Source: Pseudorhodobacter sp. PARRP1
GTDB taxonomy: Bacteria > Pseudomonadota > Alphaproteobacteria > Rhodobacterales > Rhodobacteraceae
Reading direction: 5' to 3'
Assembly (NCBI GenBank): GCA_002256245.1
Contig: NKIU01000001.1
Location: forward strand, 124,001 to 188,000
Length of the DNA stretch: 64,000 nucleotides
Shown here: piece after piece, positions 45,816 through 53,658 of the stretch
How the letters are laid out: each line of letters starts with the position of its first letter
How positions within the stretch are numbered: position 1 is the first letter of the stretch
The notes under the pieces: generated by a model
What the model saw: the letters and a program-made list of their open reading frames with translations, nothing else
Told to the model about the DNA's origin: nothing
Databases searched by the model: none
Program-made: the position numbers and the translations under genes

Positions 45816-47378
45816 ATGCAAACCCCGCCCCGCCTTGATCTTTCGGGAATAGCCAAACGCTTCCCCGGCGTGCTGGCCAATGACAATGTCAGCTTCGCCG
45901 TGCAACCCGGTGAAATCCACGCACTTCTGGGCGAAAACGGCGCGGGCAAATCGACTCTGGTCAAGATGATCTACGGCATCATGCAACCCGATGCCGGCAC
46001 GATCACCTGGAACGGCCAGCGCGTCACCATCGCCAACCCCAAGGCCGCGCGCAAACTGGGCATTGGCATGGTGTTTCAGCATTTCTCGCTGTTCGAGGCG
46101 ATGACGGTGCTGGAAAACATCGCCCTTGGCATGGACGCCAATATCCCCGCCCGTGATCTTGAGGCGAAAATCATCGCCGTCATGCAGCAATACGGGCTAA
46201 AGCTGGAACCGCACCGCATCGTCTCGACCCTTTCGGTGGGTGAGCGTCAGCGGATTGAGATCGTGCGCGCCCTGCTGCTGAACCCGAACCTGTTGATCAT
46301 GGACGAACCCACCTCGGTGCTGACCCCGCAAGAGGTGGAACAGTTGTTCATCGTGCTGCGGCAACTGGCAAAGGAAGGCTGCTCGATCCTCTACATCAGC
46401 CACAAACTGCACGAAATCAAAGCCCTGTGCGACACAGCCACCATCCTGCGCGGGGGCAAGCTGGTCGATACCTGCGATCCGGCGGTGGAGACCTCGCGCT
46501 CGATGGCCGAAAAGATGATCGGCGGCAGTCTGAAAGACATCACCCGCGGCGAGGGTCGCGCCTTGGGCAGCGTCAAACTTACCGTGCAGGGCCTGTCGGT
46601 GCCAAAAGACGGCCCCTTCGGCATCGCCTTGAAAGACATCGGCTTTGCGGTCAAAGCGGGCGAGATTTTCGGCATCGCAGGGGTCGCGGGCAATGGCCAG
46701 AACGCCCTGCTGCTGGCTTTGTCGGGCGAAACCCCCTCAGCCAACCCCGACGCCATTCAGATCGACGGCAAGCGCGTGGCTCAACTGACCGCCAAGCAAC
46801 GCCGCCTGTCGGGGATGGCGAGCGTGCCCGAAGAACGCAACGGCCACGCGGCTGTTCCCGATTTCAGCCTGTCCGACAACGCCATCCTGACCGCGCGCGA
46901 CCGCATGGGCATGGTGTCGGGCGGCATGGTCAACGCGCGCACCGCCAAAACCTACGCGGGCGAGGTGATTGCCGCCTTCTCGGTCAAGGCGACCGGGCCT
47001 GCCGCGATGGCCGACAGCCTGTCGGGCGGCAACCTGCAAAAGTTCATTATGGGCCGCGAGATCATGCAGAAACCGCAGGTTCTGGTGGTCAGCCAGCCGA
47101 CTTGGGGCGTTGATGCCGGTGCGGCCGCCGCCATCCATCAGGCGCTGGTGGACCTTGCCGCCACGGGTTCGGCCATCGTGGTGATCAGCCAAGACCTTGA
47201 TGAGCTGCTGTCGCTTTGCGACACGCTTGCGGTGATCAACGAAGGCAAACTGTCCAAACCCATCCCCGTCCCCGGTGCCAATATCGAGGAAATCGGCCTG
47301 CTCATGGGCGGCATCCACGGCGAAAATCAAATGGGCGAAAATCACGGCGAAACAGCGGAGCTTGCCCATGCGTCTTAA
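45816..47378 (+). CDS. Nucleoside/purine ABC transporter, double ATPase subunit
   Basis: A 520-residue protein with two ATPase domains, as in sugar and BMP-type nucleoside transporters. The first half is complete: LLGENGAGKSTLVKMIYG, LSVGERQRIEIVRAL, LLIMDEPTSVLTP. The second half has a degenerate Walker A (GVAGNGQNALL), LSGGNLQKFIMGREI and VVSQPTWGVDAGA. The ATG at 45816 follows AAAGGA. First gene of a four-gene operon; it overlaps the next gene by 11 bases. Next to xdh and deaminases it should import purine nucleosides or bases. Confidence 0.93.
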   Translation: MQTPPRLDLSGIAKRFPGVLANDNVSFAVQPGEIHALLGENGAGKSTLVKMIYGIMQPDAGTITWNGQRVTIANPKAARKLGIGMVFQHFSLFEAMTVLENIALGMDANIPARDLEAKIIAVMQQYGLKLEPHRIVSTLSVGERQRIEIVRALLLNPNLLIMDEPTSVLTPQEVEQLFIVLRQLAKEGCSILYISHKLHEIKALCDTATILRGGKLVDTCDPAVETSRSMAEKMIGGSLKDITRGEGRALGSVKLTVQGLSVPKDGPFGIALKDIGFAVKAGEIFGIAGVAGNGQNALLLALSGETPSANPDAIQIDGKRVAQLTAKQRRLSGMASVPEERNGHAAVPDFSLSDNAILTARDRMGMVSGGMVNARTAKTYAGEVIAAFSVKATGPAAMADSLSGGNLQKFIMGREIMQKPQVLVVSQPTWGVDAGAAAAIHQALVDLAATGSAIVVISQDLDELLSLCDTLAVINEGKLSKPIPVPGANIEEIGLLMGGIHGENQMGENHGETAELAHAS

Positions 47379-48444
47379 GCTGGAAAAACGCCCCGCCCCC
47401 AGCACCTTCATGCTGATCGCCACCCCCATCGCTTCGGTTCTGCTGACCATGCTGATCGGTGTGATCGTGTTTGACGCCATCGGCATCGCGGGCGAGCGTG
47501 CGGTGATCGACATCTTCCTCACCCCGATCCTTGCCAGCTACAAATGGCAAGACGTGGCGGTGAAAGCAGCACCCCTGATCATCATCGCGCTGGGGCTATC
47601 CATCGGCAATCGCGCGCAAATCTGGAACATCGGTGCCGAGGGCCAGTATGTGCTGGGCGCGCTGGCTGCCGCAGGCGTGGGCATTGCTGCCGGGCCGGAT
47701 GCGTCCAGCCTGACGCTGATCCCGATGATCCTGGCGGGCATTCTGGGCGGGGCGGCATGGGCCGCGATCCCGGCGTTTCTGAAAACTCGCTGGGATGTGA
47801 ATGAAATCCTGTCCTCTCTGATGCTCACCTACGTGTCGTTCCAGGTCTTGGGCTACCTTGTCGGCGGCCCATGGCAAGACCCGAACGGCCGCAACTTCCC
47901 GGCCACCGCCCCCTTGCCCGAGCAACTGACCCTGCCGATCCTGTTCCAAGGCACCACCGTGCATCTGGGCGTCGCCATCGCACTGATCCTGCCGTTTGTG
48001 TTCTGGCTGGTCATGTCACGCTCGGTGTTCGGCTTTCAGATCCGCGTCGTAGGCTCGGCCCCGCACGCCGCCCGCCACGGCGGCTTTGACGCCAAGCAAA
48101 CCATCTGGGCCGCTCTGCTGATCGGCGGCGGCATGGCGGGCCTTGCGGGGGCTTTGGAGTTCACCGGCAGCCTCAAGGCCGTCAACCTCGGCTTCCCGTC
48201 GGGCTATGGCTTTACCGCCATCATCGTCGCCTTCCTGGGCCGCCTGCATCCCATCGGCTGCCTGATCGCGGGCTTCGTGCTGGCTGTCACCTATGTCGGC
48301 GGCCAAGTCGCACAAACCACCGTCCACATCCCCAACGCCACCGCCGGCATCTTTCAGGCGATGATGCTGTTCTTCATCCTCGCCTCGGATATCCTGATCC
48401 GCTACCGCGTCCGCATCGTCAAAGCCAAAGGAGCGCACGCATGA
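47368..48444 (+). CDS. Nucleoside/purine ABC transporter permease 1
   Basis: A 358-residue permease of the branched-chain/BMP transporter superfamily with about ten hydrophobic segments. The loop NRAQIWNIGAEGQYVLGALAA near residue 80 is the usual family signature, and FQIRVVGSAPHAARHGG forms the ATPase-docking loop. The ATG at 47368 lies inside the end of the ATPase gene, and its stop overlaps the second permease (ATGA). Partner of permease 2 in the membrane pore. Confidence 0.93.
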   Translation: MRLKLEKRPAPSTFMLIATPIASVLLTMLIGVIVFDAIGIAGERAVIDIFLTPILASYKWQDVAVKAAPLIIIALGLSIGNRAQIWNIGAEGQYVLGALAAAGVGIAAGPDASSLTLIPMILAGILGGAAWAAIPAFLKTRWDVNEILSSLMLTYVSFQVLGYLVGGPWQDPNGRNFPATAPLPEQLTLPILFQGTTVHLGVAIALILPFVFWLVMSRSVFGFQIRVVGSAPHAARHGGFDAKQTIWAALLIGGGMAGLAGALEFTGSLKAVNLGFPSGYGFTAIIVAFLGRLHPIGCLIAGFVLAVTYVGGQVAQTTVHIPNATAGIFQAMMLFFILASDILIRYRVRIVKAKGAHA

Positions 48445-49385
48445 GCCCCGAGTTCATCATCGCGGCCATCGTCACCATCGTCGGCCTGACCACACCGATC
48501 CTGCTGGCCGGGCTTGGCGAGTTGGTGACAGAGAAATCCGGCGTGCTGAACCTTGGTGTCGAGGGCATGATGCTGATGGGGGCCATCGCGGGCTTTGCCA
48601 TCACCGCGTTCACCTTCAACCCATGGCTGGGCGTGTTGGGGGCGGCAGCAGGTGGCGCGCTGTCGTCGATGCTGTTTGCGGTGCTGGTGCTGCAACTCAA
48701 CTCCAACCAAGTCGCCACCGGCCTTGCGCTGTCGATCTTCGGCACCGGGCTGTCGTCGCTGATCGGCAACGCCTTCACCGGGCGCATCGTGCCGCAGTTC
48801 GGCTCGATCTTCCCGGCCGCGCTGGCGAAAGACCCGATCTGGAAACTGGTGTTCGGCTATTCGCCCTTGGTCTATTTCGCCCTTGCGATGATCCCGCTGA
48901 CCGCATGGTTCCTGAAATCCACCCGCGCCGGCCTGATCCTGCGCGCGGTGGGCGAGAATGATCATTCCGCCCATTCCATCGGCTATTCGGTGACAGGCGT
49001 GCGCTACGCCGCGATCGCGTTCGGCGGGGCGATGGCGGGCATCGGCGGCGCTTACTTCAGCATGGTGATCACCCCGATGTGGGCCGAGAAAATGACCGCA
49101 GGCCGCGGCTGGATCGCGCTTGCGCTGGTGGTGTTCGCCGGATGGCGCACCGGGCGGCTGCTGGCAGGTGCCTATTTCTTCGGCTTCCTGATGTGGCTAG
49201 AGCTGTTCGCCAAGGCCAATGGCTTTGGCAACAGCCTGCCCTTCCTGCAAGACATCCCGTCGCAAGTCTGGGCCGCGATGCCCTATGTGATGACCATCGC
49301 GGCGCTGACCCTGATATCGTCACGCGGCAATGTCGGCGCATCTGCCCCCGCCTGCCTTGGCAAACCTTTCCTACCCTCGACCTGA
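48441..49385 (+). CDS. Nucleoside/purine ABC transporter permease 2
   Basis: A 314-residue permease with about nine hydrophobic helices. The family loop reads EKSGVLNLGVEGMMLMGAI near residue 31, and the docking loop is GLILRAVGENDHSAHSIG. It starts four bases before the end of permease 1 and is followed after 21 bases by the binding-protein gene. The two permeases differ in length but share this loop, as in other BMP-type systems. Confidence 0.93.
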   Translation: MSPEFIIAAIVTIVGLTTPILLAGLGELVTEKSGVLNLGVEGMMLMGAIAGFAITAFTFNPWLGVLGAAAGGALSSMLFAVLVLQLNSNQVATGLALSIFGTGLSSLIGNAFTGRIVPQFGSIFPAALAKDPIWKLVFGYSPLVYFALAMIPLTAWFLKSTRAGLILRAVGENDHSAHSIGYSVTGVRYAAIAFGGAMAGIGGAYFSMVITPMWAEKMTAGRGWIALALVVFAGWRTGRLLAGAYFFGFLMWLELFAKANGFGNSLPFLQDIPSQVWAAMPYVMTIAALTLISSRGNVGASAPACLGKPFLPST

Positions 49386-49406
49386 AACACCAACTGGGAG
49401 ACTAAA

Positions 49407-50489
49407 ATGACGACACTCAACCGTCGCAGCCTGATGAAAGCCGCAGGCGCTGCCGCGACGCTTTCACTGGTCGGCACCGCCGCGCGGGCCGAAGACAAGA
49501 TCAAGATCGGCTTCATCTTCCTTGGCCCCATCGGCGACTATGGCTGGACATGGGCGCACAACAAGGGCCGCGAGGCCGTGGACGCAGCCCTCGGCGATAA
49601 GGTCGAGACGCTCTACGTCGAAAATGTCGCCGAAGACGCCAGCGCCATCCCGCTGATCCGCGATCTGGCCAACCAAGGCTGCAAGCTGATCTTCACCTGC
49701 TCTTACGGCTATATGGAGCAGACGCTGACCGTCGCCAAAGAATTCCCCGATGTGAAATTCGAACATTGCACCGGCTTCAAACGCGCCGACAACGTCGCGA
49801 CCTATAACTCGAAATTCCACGAAGGCCGTGCCGTCCTCGGCACCATCGCGGGCAAGATGTCGAAATCGGGCACCTTGGGCTATCTCGGCTCCTACAAGGT
49901 GCCGGAAGTGGTGTTGGGCGTGAACGCCTTTGCATTGGCTGCACAAAAGCAAAACCCGGCCGCGACCGTCAAGCTGGTGCTGATCGACAGCTGGTTCGAC
50001 CCACCGAAAGAGGCCGCTGCAACCGAGACCCTGATCAACCTCGGCTGCGATATCGTCACCACCCACACCGACAGCCCCGGCCCGCTGCAAATCCTTGAGC
50101 AGAAGGGCCTCTACGGCTTTGGCCAAGGCGCCGACATGTCGGCCTTCGCGCCCACCGCCCACCTGACTGCAATCGAAGACATCTGGGGCCCCTACTACGT
50201 CCAGCGTGCGCAGGCGATTGTCGATGGCACCTGGTCCTCGACCGACACCTGGGATGGCATGAAAGAAGGCACCGTGGTGATCGCCCCCTACAACGCCGCC
50301 GTGCCCGCCGATGTGGTGGCTTTGGCCGATGCGGTGCAAGCGGGCTACAAGGACGGCAGCTACGACATCTTCACCGGCCCGATTTTCGATCAGGACGGCA
50401 ATGAGAAAGTGAAGGCTGGCGAGATTATGACGCTGGAACAACTCGCCAGCATTGATTGGTTCGTGAAGGGCGTCGAAAGCGCGTCATAA
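49407..50489 (+). CDS. BMP-family substrate-binding protein of the nucleoside transporter
   Basis: A 360-residue periplasmic binding protein of the basic membrane protein (BMP/PnrA) family that delivers nucleosides or purines to the ABC transporter. The N-terminus NRRSLMKAAGAAATLSLVG is a twin-arginine (Tat) signal with cleavage near ARA. The mature part begins IKIGFIFLGPIGDYGWTWAH, with the family stretch SYGYMEQTLTVAKEFPDVKFEH. Ribosome site GGGAG. A terminator follows the stop, closing the operon. Confidence 0.93.
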   Translation: MTTLNRRSLMKAAGAAATLSLVGTAARAEDKIKIGFIFLGPIGDYGWTWAHNKGREAVDAALGDKVETLYVENVAEDASAIPLIRDLANQGCKLIFTCSYGYMEQTLTVAKEFPDVKFEHCTGFKRADNVATYNSKFHEGRAVLGTIAGKMSKSGTLGYLGSYKVPEVVLGVNAFALAAQKQNPAATVKLVLIDSWFDPPKEAAATETLINLGCDIVTTHTDSPGPLQILEQKGLYGFGQGADMSAFAPTAHLTAIEDIWGPYYVQRAQAIVDGTWSSTDTWDGMKEGTVVIAPYNAAVPADVVALADAVQAGYKDGSYDIFTGPIFDQDGNEKVKAGEIMTLEQLASIDWFVKGVESAS

Positions 50490-50511
50490 GCCAGTCTTTG
50501 CCACTGCCTTA

Positions 50512-50540
50512 GGCCCGCGCCGCCAGCGCGGGCCTTTTTC
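50512..50540 (+). terminator. Rho-independent terminator of the nucleoside transporter operon
   Basis: GGCCCGCGC-CGCCA-GCGCGGGCC with a 9-bp stem followed by TTTTTC. Confidence 0.92.
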
Positions 50541-50604
50541 TTGCCATCGCGACGCTTGGGTGGAAAACTACCTTGAATTCAAAGCAATGCGAAAGGCGAT
50601 TCCC

Positions 50605-51087
50605 ATGGCCCAATCCGCCAAGAACACCATCTGCATCTGGTATGACAAAGACGCAGAAGTGGCCGCGACCTTCTACGCCAGCCTGTTCCCCGACTCCTCC
50701 GTCCATGGCGTGTTCCACGCCCCCGGCGACTACCCCTCGGGCCAGAAGGGCAATGTGCTGACCGTCAATTTTACCGTCTGTGGCATCCCCTGCATCGGCC
50801 TGAACGGCGGACCTGCGTTCAAACATTCCGAGGCGTTTTCCATGCAGATCGCCACCGATGATCAGGCCGAAACCGACCGCTACTGGAACGCCATCATCGA
50901 AAACGGCGGGCAGGCCAGCGAATGCGGCTGGTGCCGCGACAAATGGGGCATCAACTGGCAAATCACCCCACGCACCCTGACCGAAGCCATGGCCGCAGGC
51001 GGTGCCGAGGCCGCACGCGCCTTTGCCGCCATGATGACGATGCAAAAGATCGACGTCGCCAAAATCGACGCAGCGCGGCGCGGCTGA
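50605..51087 (+). CDS. VOC-family protein (PhnB/glyoxalase-like)
   Basis: A 160-residue protein of the vicinal-oxygen-chelate superfamily, PhnB-like branch. It shows TICIWYDKDAEVAATFYASLFPDSS at the N-terminus, FKHSEAFSMQIATDDQAETDRYWNAI in the middle and WCRDKWGINWQITPR near the end. The enzymatic role is unknown for most members. The ATG at 50605 follows GAAAGGCGAT; the longer frame from 50560 has no better site. It is a single gene after the transporter terminator. Confidence 0.88.
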   Translation: MAQSAKNTICIWYDKDAEVAATFYASLFPDSSVHGVFHAPGDYPSGQKGNVLTVNFTVCGIPCIGLNGGPAFKHSEAFSMQIATDDQAETDRYWNAIIENGGQASECGWCRDKWGINWQITPRTLTEAMAAGGAEAARAFAAMMTMQKIDVAKIDAARRG

Positions 51088-51163
51088 TCGCCAACAGAGC
51101 ACGCCGAAAACCCCTAAACTTTATCTAAAATTTTTCATCTGTTCCTAAATATCCCACGGGGGT

Positions 51164-51184
51164 CCGGGGGTGTGAAACCCCCGG
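51164..51184. terminator. Hairpin after the VOC gene (second copy of the 27590 type)
   Basis: CCGGGGGT-GTGAA-ACCCCCGG, with the same upstream AAATATCCCACGGGGGT wording as at 27590-27610. Confidence 0.5.
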
Positions 51185-51285
51185 GGCTGGCCGCAAACAC
51201 ATAGCTTATGATCAAAAAATCCCCCTCCCCCCCTTGCATTCCGCCCCCCGATACCGACCAATCGCGCAAAACCACGGGGGCAGAT

Positions 51286-52362
51286 ATGCAGACAGATTTC
51301 CTGATCATCGGTGGCGGCATCGCAGGCACCTCGGCCGCCGCGCGCCTGTCACAGCACGGCAAAGTCACCCTGCTCGAGGCTGAATCGAACCTCGCCCACC
51401 ATGCCTCTGGCCGATCCGCCGCCCTCTATGAACCCCGCTACGGCCTTGCCCCCGTGGTTGAGCTTTCGCTCGCCTCGGGCGATTTCTTCCGCGCGCAACC
51501 CAACGTGCTGTCCCCGCGCGGCCTGATGATCCTTGGCCGCCCCGGCGAGGACGCCGCCTTCGAACACGACATTGCCGACATGCACCTGCCCGAGGTGCCG
51601 TTCGAACAGGCCCGCGCCTTGGTGCCGATCCTGAACCCCGCAACCGTCAGCCGCGCCGCCTTGGCCGATCACGCCTGGGATATCGACACCGACCTTTTGC
51701 TGCAAAACTTCGCCCGCGAAGCCCGCGCCAATGGGGCCAAGTTTCACCTGAACGCCCGCGTCACCGCCATCGCCAAAACCGCCACCGGCTGGCGCGTCAC
51801 CACCGCCACCGGCACCTATGACGGCGCCATCCTGATCAACGCCGCAGGCGCTTGGGTGGATCAGATCGCCGCGCTGGCAGGCATCAAGCCATTGGGATTC
51901 CAACCCAATCGCCGCTCGATGGCCCGCATCCCCGCCCCCGGCGGCCATGATGTCACGGATTGGCCGATGATGTTCGGCTGTGGCGAGACATGGTATGCCA
52001 AACCCGATGCCGGTGCCCTCATCGTCTCGCCCGCAGAGGAACACCCGATGGACCCCCACGACGCCTGGGCCGATGATATGGTGCTGGCCGAGGGCCTTGC
52101 CCGCTATGAAGAATTCGTCACCGAACCCGTGACCAAGCTGCTGTCAAACTGGGCGGGCCTGCGCACCTTCTCGCCCGACCGCGTGCTGGTGATCGGCCCA
52201 GATGCGGCTGACCCCACGTTCTTCTGGCTGGCAGGCCAAGGCGGCTACGGCTTTCAATCCAGCCCTGCCGCAAGCCAACTCGCCGCCGATCTGATCACCG
52301 GCCAAGCCCCCAGCGCCAGCCCCAGCCTGATCGCAGCACTTTCGCCCGCCCGCTTCGACTAA
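51286..52362 (+). CDS. FAD-dependent oxidoreductase (glycine/D-amino acid oxidase type)
   Basis: A 358-residue flavoprotein of the DAO family. An N-terminal FAD motif reads FLIIGGGIAGTSAAARL, with the ASGRSAALYEPRYG active-side loop near residue 39. A second conserved region is ILINAAGAWVDQIA near 184, and the C-terminal FAD contact is FWLAGQGGYGFQSSPA. It should oxidise a small amine or D-amino acid. The ATG at 51286 has a GGGGG site. It stands alone before palindrome D copy 2; dimethylglycine dehydrogenase is nearby but convergent. Confidence 0.87.
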   Translation: MQTDFLIIGGGIAGTSAAARLSQHGKVTLLEAESNLAHHASGRSAALYEPRYGLAPVVELSLASGDFFRAQPNVLSPRGLMILGRPGEDAAFEHDIADMHLPEVPFEQARALVPILNPATVSRAALADHAWDIDTDLLLQNFAREARANGAKFHLNARVTAIAKTATGWRVTTATGTYDGAILINAAGAWVDQIAALAGIKPLGFQPNRRSMARIPAPGGHDVTDWPMMFGCGETWYAKPDAGALIVSPAEEHPMDPHDAWADDMVLAEGLARYEEFVTEPVTKLLSNWAGLRTFSPDRVLVIGPDAADPTFFWLAGQGGYGFQSSPAASQLAADLITGQAPSASPSLIAALSPARFD

Positions 52363-52375
52363 CCCGCAATCCCAA

Positions 52376-52441
52376 GCCGCTCCGGACTTGATCCGGGGCC
52401 TCTGCGCCCACCACGAGGCCCCGGATCAAGTCCGGGGCAGC
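52376..52441. repeat. Long REP-like palindrome D, copy 2
   Basis: Arms of 27 bases around a 12-base loop, sharing with copy 1 (33533-33598) the core CCGGACTTGATCCGGGGCCTC. Two positions near the outer ends no longer pair. The loop sequence is different. Confidence 0.88.
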
Positions 52442-52537
52442 GCACCGCGCGGGGCAAGCCAAACCGCGTTGGGGATTCCCGCCGAGCCTCGCAAATCCCC
52501 CACTGACAAACCCCGCGGCCTCTGGCAAATTACGTCG

Positions 52538-53329
52538 ATGCGCCACATCCTCACCCTTGCCCTGATCCTGACCCTCGCCGCCTGCGGTGGCCGCCCGCGT
52601 GAGACCACGCAATCCACCGCATCGCACACCGCTACACCGCAGCGCGCCAATTTCGGCGATGCCCATCCGCAGGATTTCGGCTCTGTGGCACCCCAAGACC
52701 ACCGCATCCACGGCATTGACGTGTCAAAATTTCAAACCGCCGTCGATTGGCAAACCGCGCAAGCCAATGGCGTCAGCTTTGCTTTCATCAAGGCCACCGA
52801 GGGCGGCGATCAGGCCGACCCGCTGTTTGATCAACACTGGCAGGGCGCGGCGCGCGCAGGCATCCCGCGCGGCGCCTATCACTTCTTCTACCACTGCCGC
52901 CCGGCGATTGAGCAAGCCCGCTGGTTCATCGCCCACGTCCCCCGCACCCGTGGCGCGCTGCCCCCCGTGCTGGATATGGAATGGACGCCGACCTCGCCCA
53001 CCTGCCGCATCCGCAACAGCCCCGAGCATATCCGCTCCGAAGCGCAAATCTTCATCCGTGCGCTGCAATCGCACTACGGCCAGCGCCCTATCGTCTATAC
53101 CGCCATTGACTTCTTTGAAGACAATCAGATGTGGAAGGTTCAGGGCGCAGATTTCTGGCTGCGCTCGGTCGCAGCCCATCCCAGCGATCTGTATGCAGGC
53201 CAGCACTGGACGTTCTGGCAATACAGCGGCACGGGCCAGGTTCCGGGCATCATCGGCACGGTTGATCTGAACGCCTTTTCCGGCAATGCCCGCGATTGGA
53301 ATGCGTGGCTGGCGGCCAATCAGCACTAA
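52538..53329 (+). CDS. GH25-type lysozyme lipoprotein
   Basis: A 263-residue lipoprotein with signal MRHILTLALILTLAAC; the lipobox LAAC gives Cys16 for lipid attachment. The catalytic domain is glycoside hydrolase family 25 (N-acetylmuramidase). It reads IHGIDVSKFQTAVDW with Asp, FAFIKATEGGD, GAYHFFYHCRPAIEQA, VLDMEWTP (the Asp-x-Glu catalytic pair) and FWQYSGTGQVPGI near the end. The frame is open upstream through palindrome D, but the ATG at 52538 gives the clean signal. It probably trims peptidoglycan at the outer membrane side. Repeat A copy 3 begins 31 bases after the stop. Confidence 0.9.
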   Translation: MRHILTLALILTLAACGGRPRETTQSTASHTATPQRANFGDAHPQDFGSVAPQDHRIHGIDVSKFQTAVDWQTAQANGVSFAFIKATEGGDQADPLFDQHWQGAARAGIPRGAYHFFYHCRPAIEQARWFIAHVPRTRGALPPVLDMEWTPTSPTCRIRNSPEHIRSEAQIFIRALQSHYGQRPIVYTAIDFFEDNQMWKVQGADFWLRSVAAHPSDLYAGQHWTFWQYSGTGQVPGIIGTVDLNAFSGNARDWNAWLAANQH

Positions 53330-53360
53330 GGTTGACGCCCCCACTGCAACCCGTCACGTG

Positions 53361-53571
53361 CGGGCGGAAACCGGAAACGCATTGCGTTTCCCCGCCCGTG
53401 TGTGCGGGTTCACCCTGTAGTCACGTCAGCGAAAAACCCAATGAGGCCAGCGCCCGACCCGGCGGGCGAGAAGCGCCCGCCATCGGCGGGTCGGGCGCTG
53501 GCCGGGCCTTTGAGGCCCGGCGGTTTCAGCGGCACCTGCACCACGTGACGAAGGCGATGGCCTTCGCCAGA
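53361..53571. repeat. Dispersed multi-hairpin repeat A, copy 3 (inverted)
   Basis: The same element as at 2432-2620 and 33795-34006, in reverse orientation: hairpin 4 comes first and hairpin 1 (GACGAAGGC-GATG-GCCTTCGCC, with one G-T pair) last. It lies between the convergent lysozyme and dimethylglycine dehydrogenase genes. The flanking bases up to 53658 show nothing else. Confidence 0.88.
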
Positions 53572-53658
53572 TCACCAAAGGTGCGTGTCGATCCAACCCC
53601 AAAAGCAAAGGGCGGCAGGATCACGCCCACCGCCCCCATGCCTCAAACCTTCGGCAGA

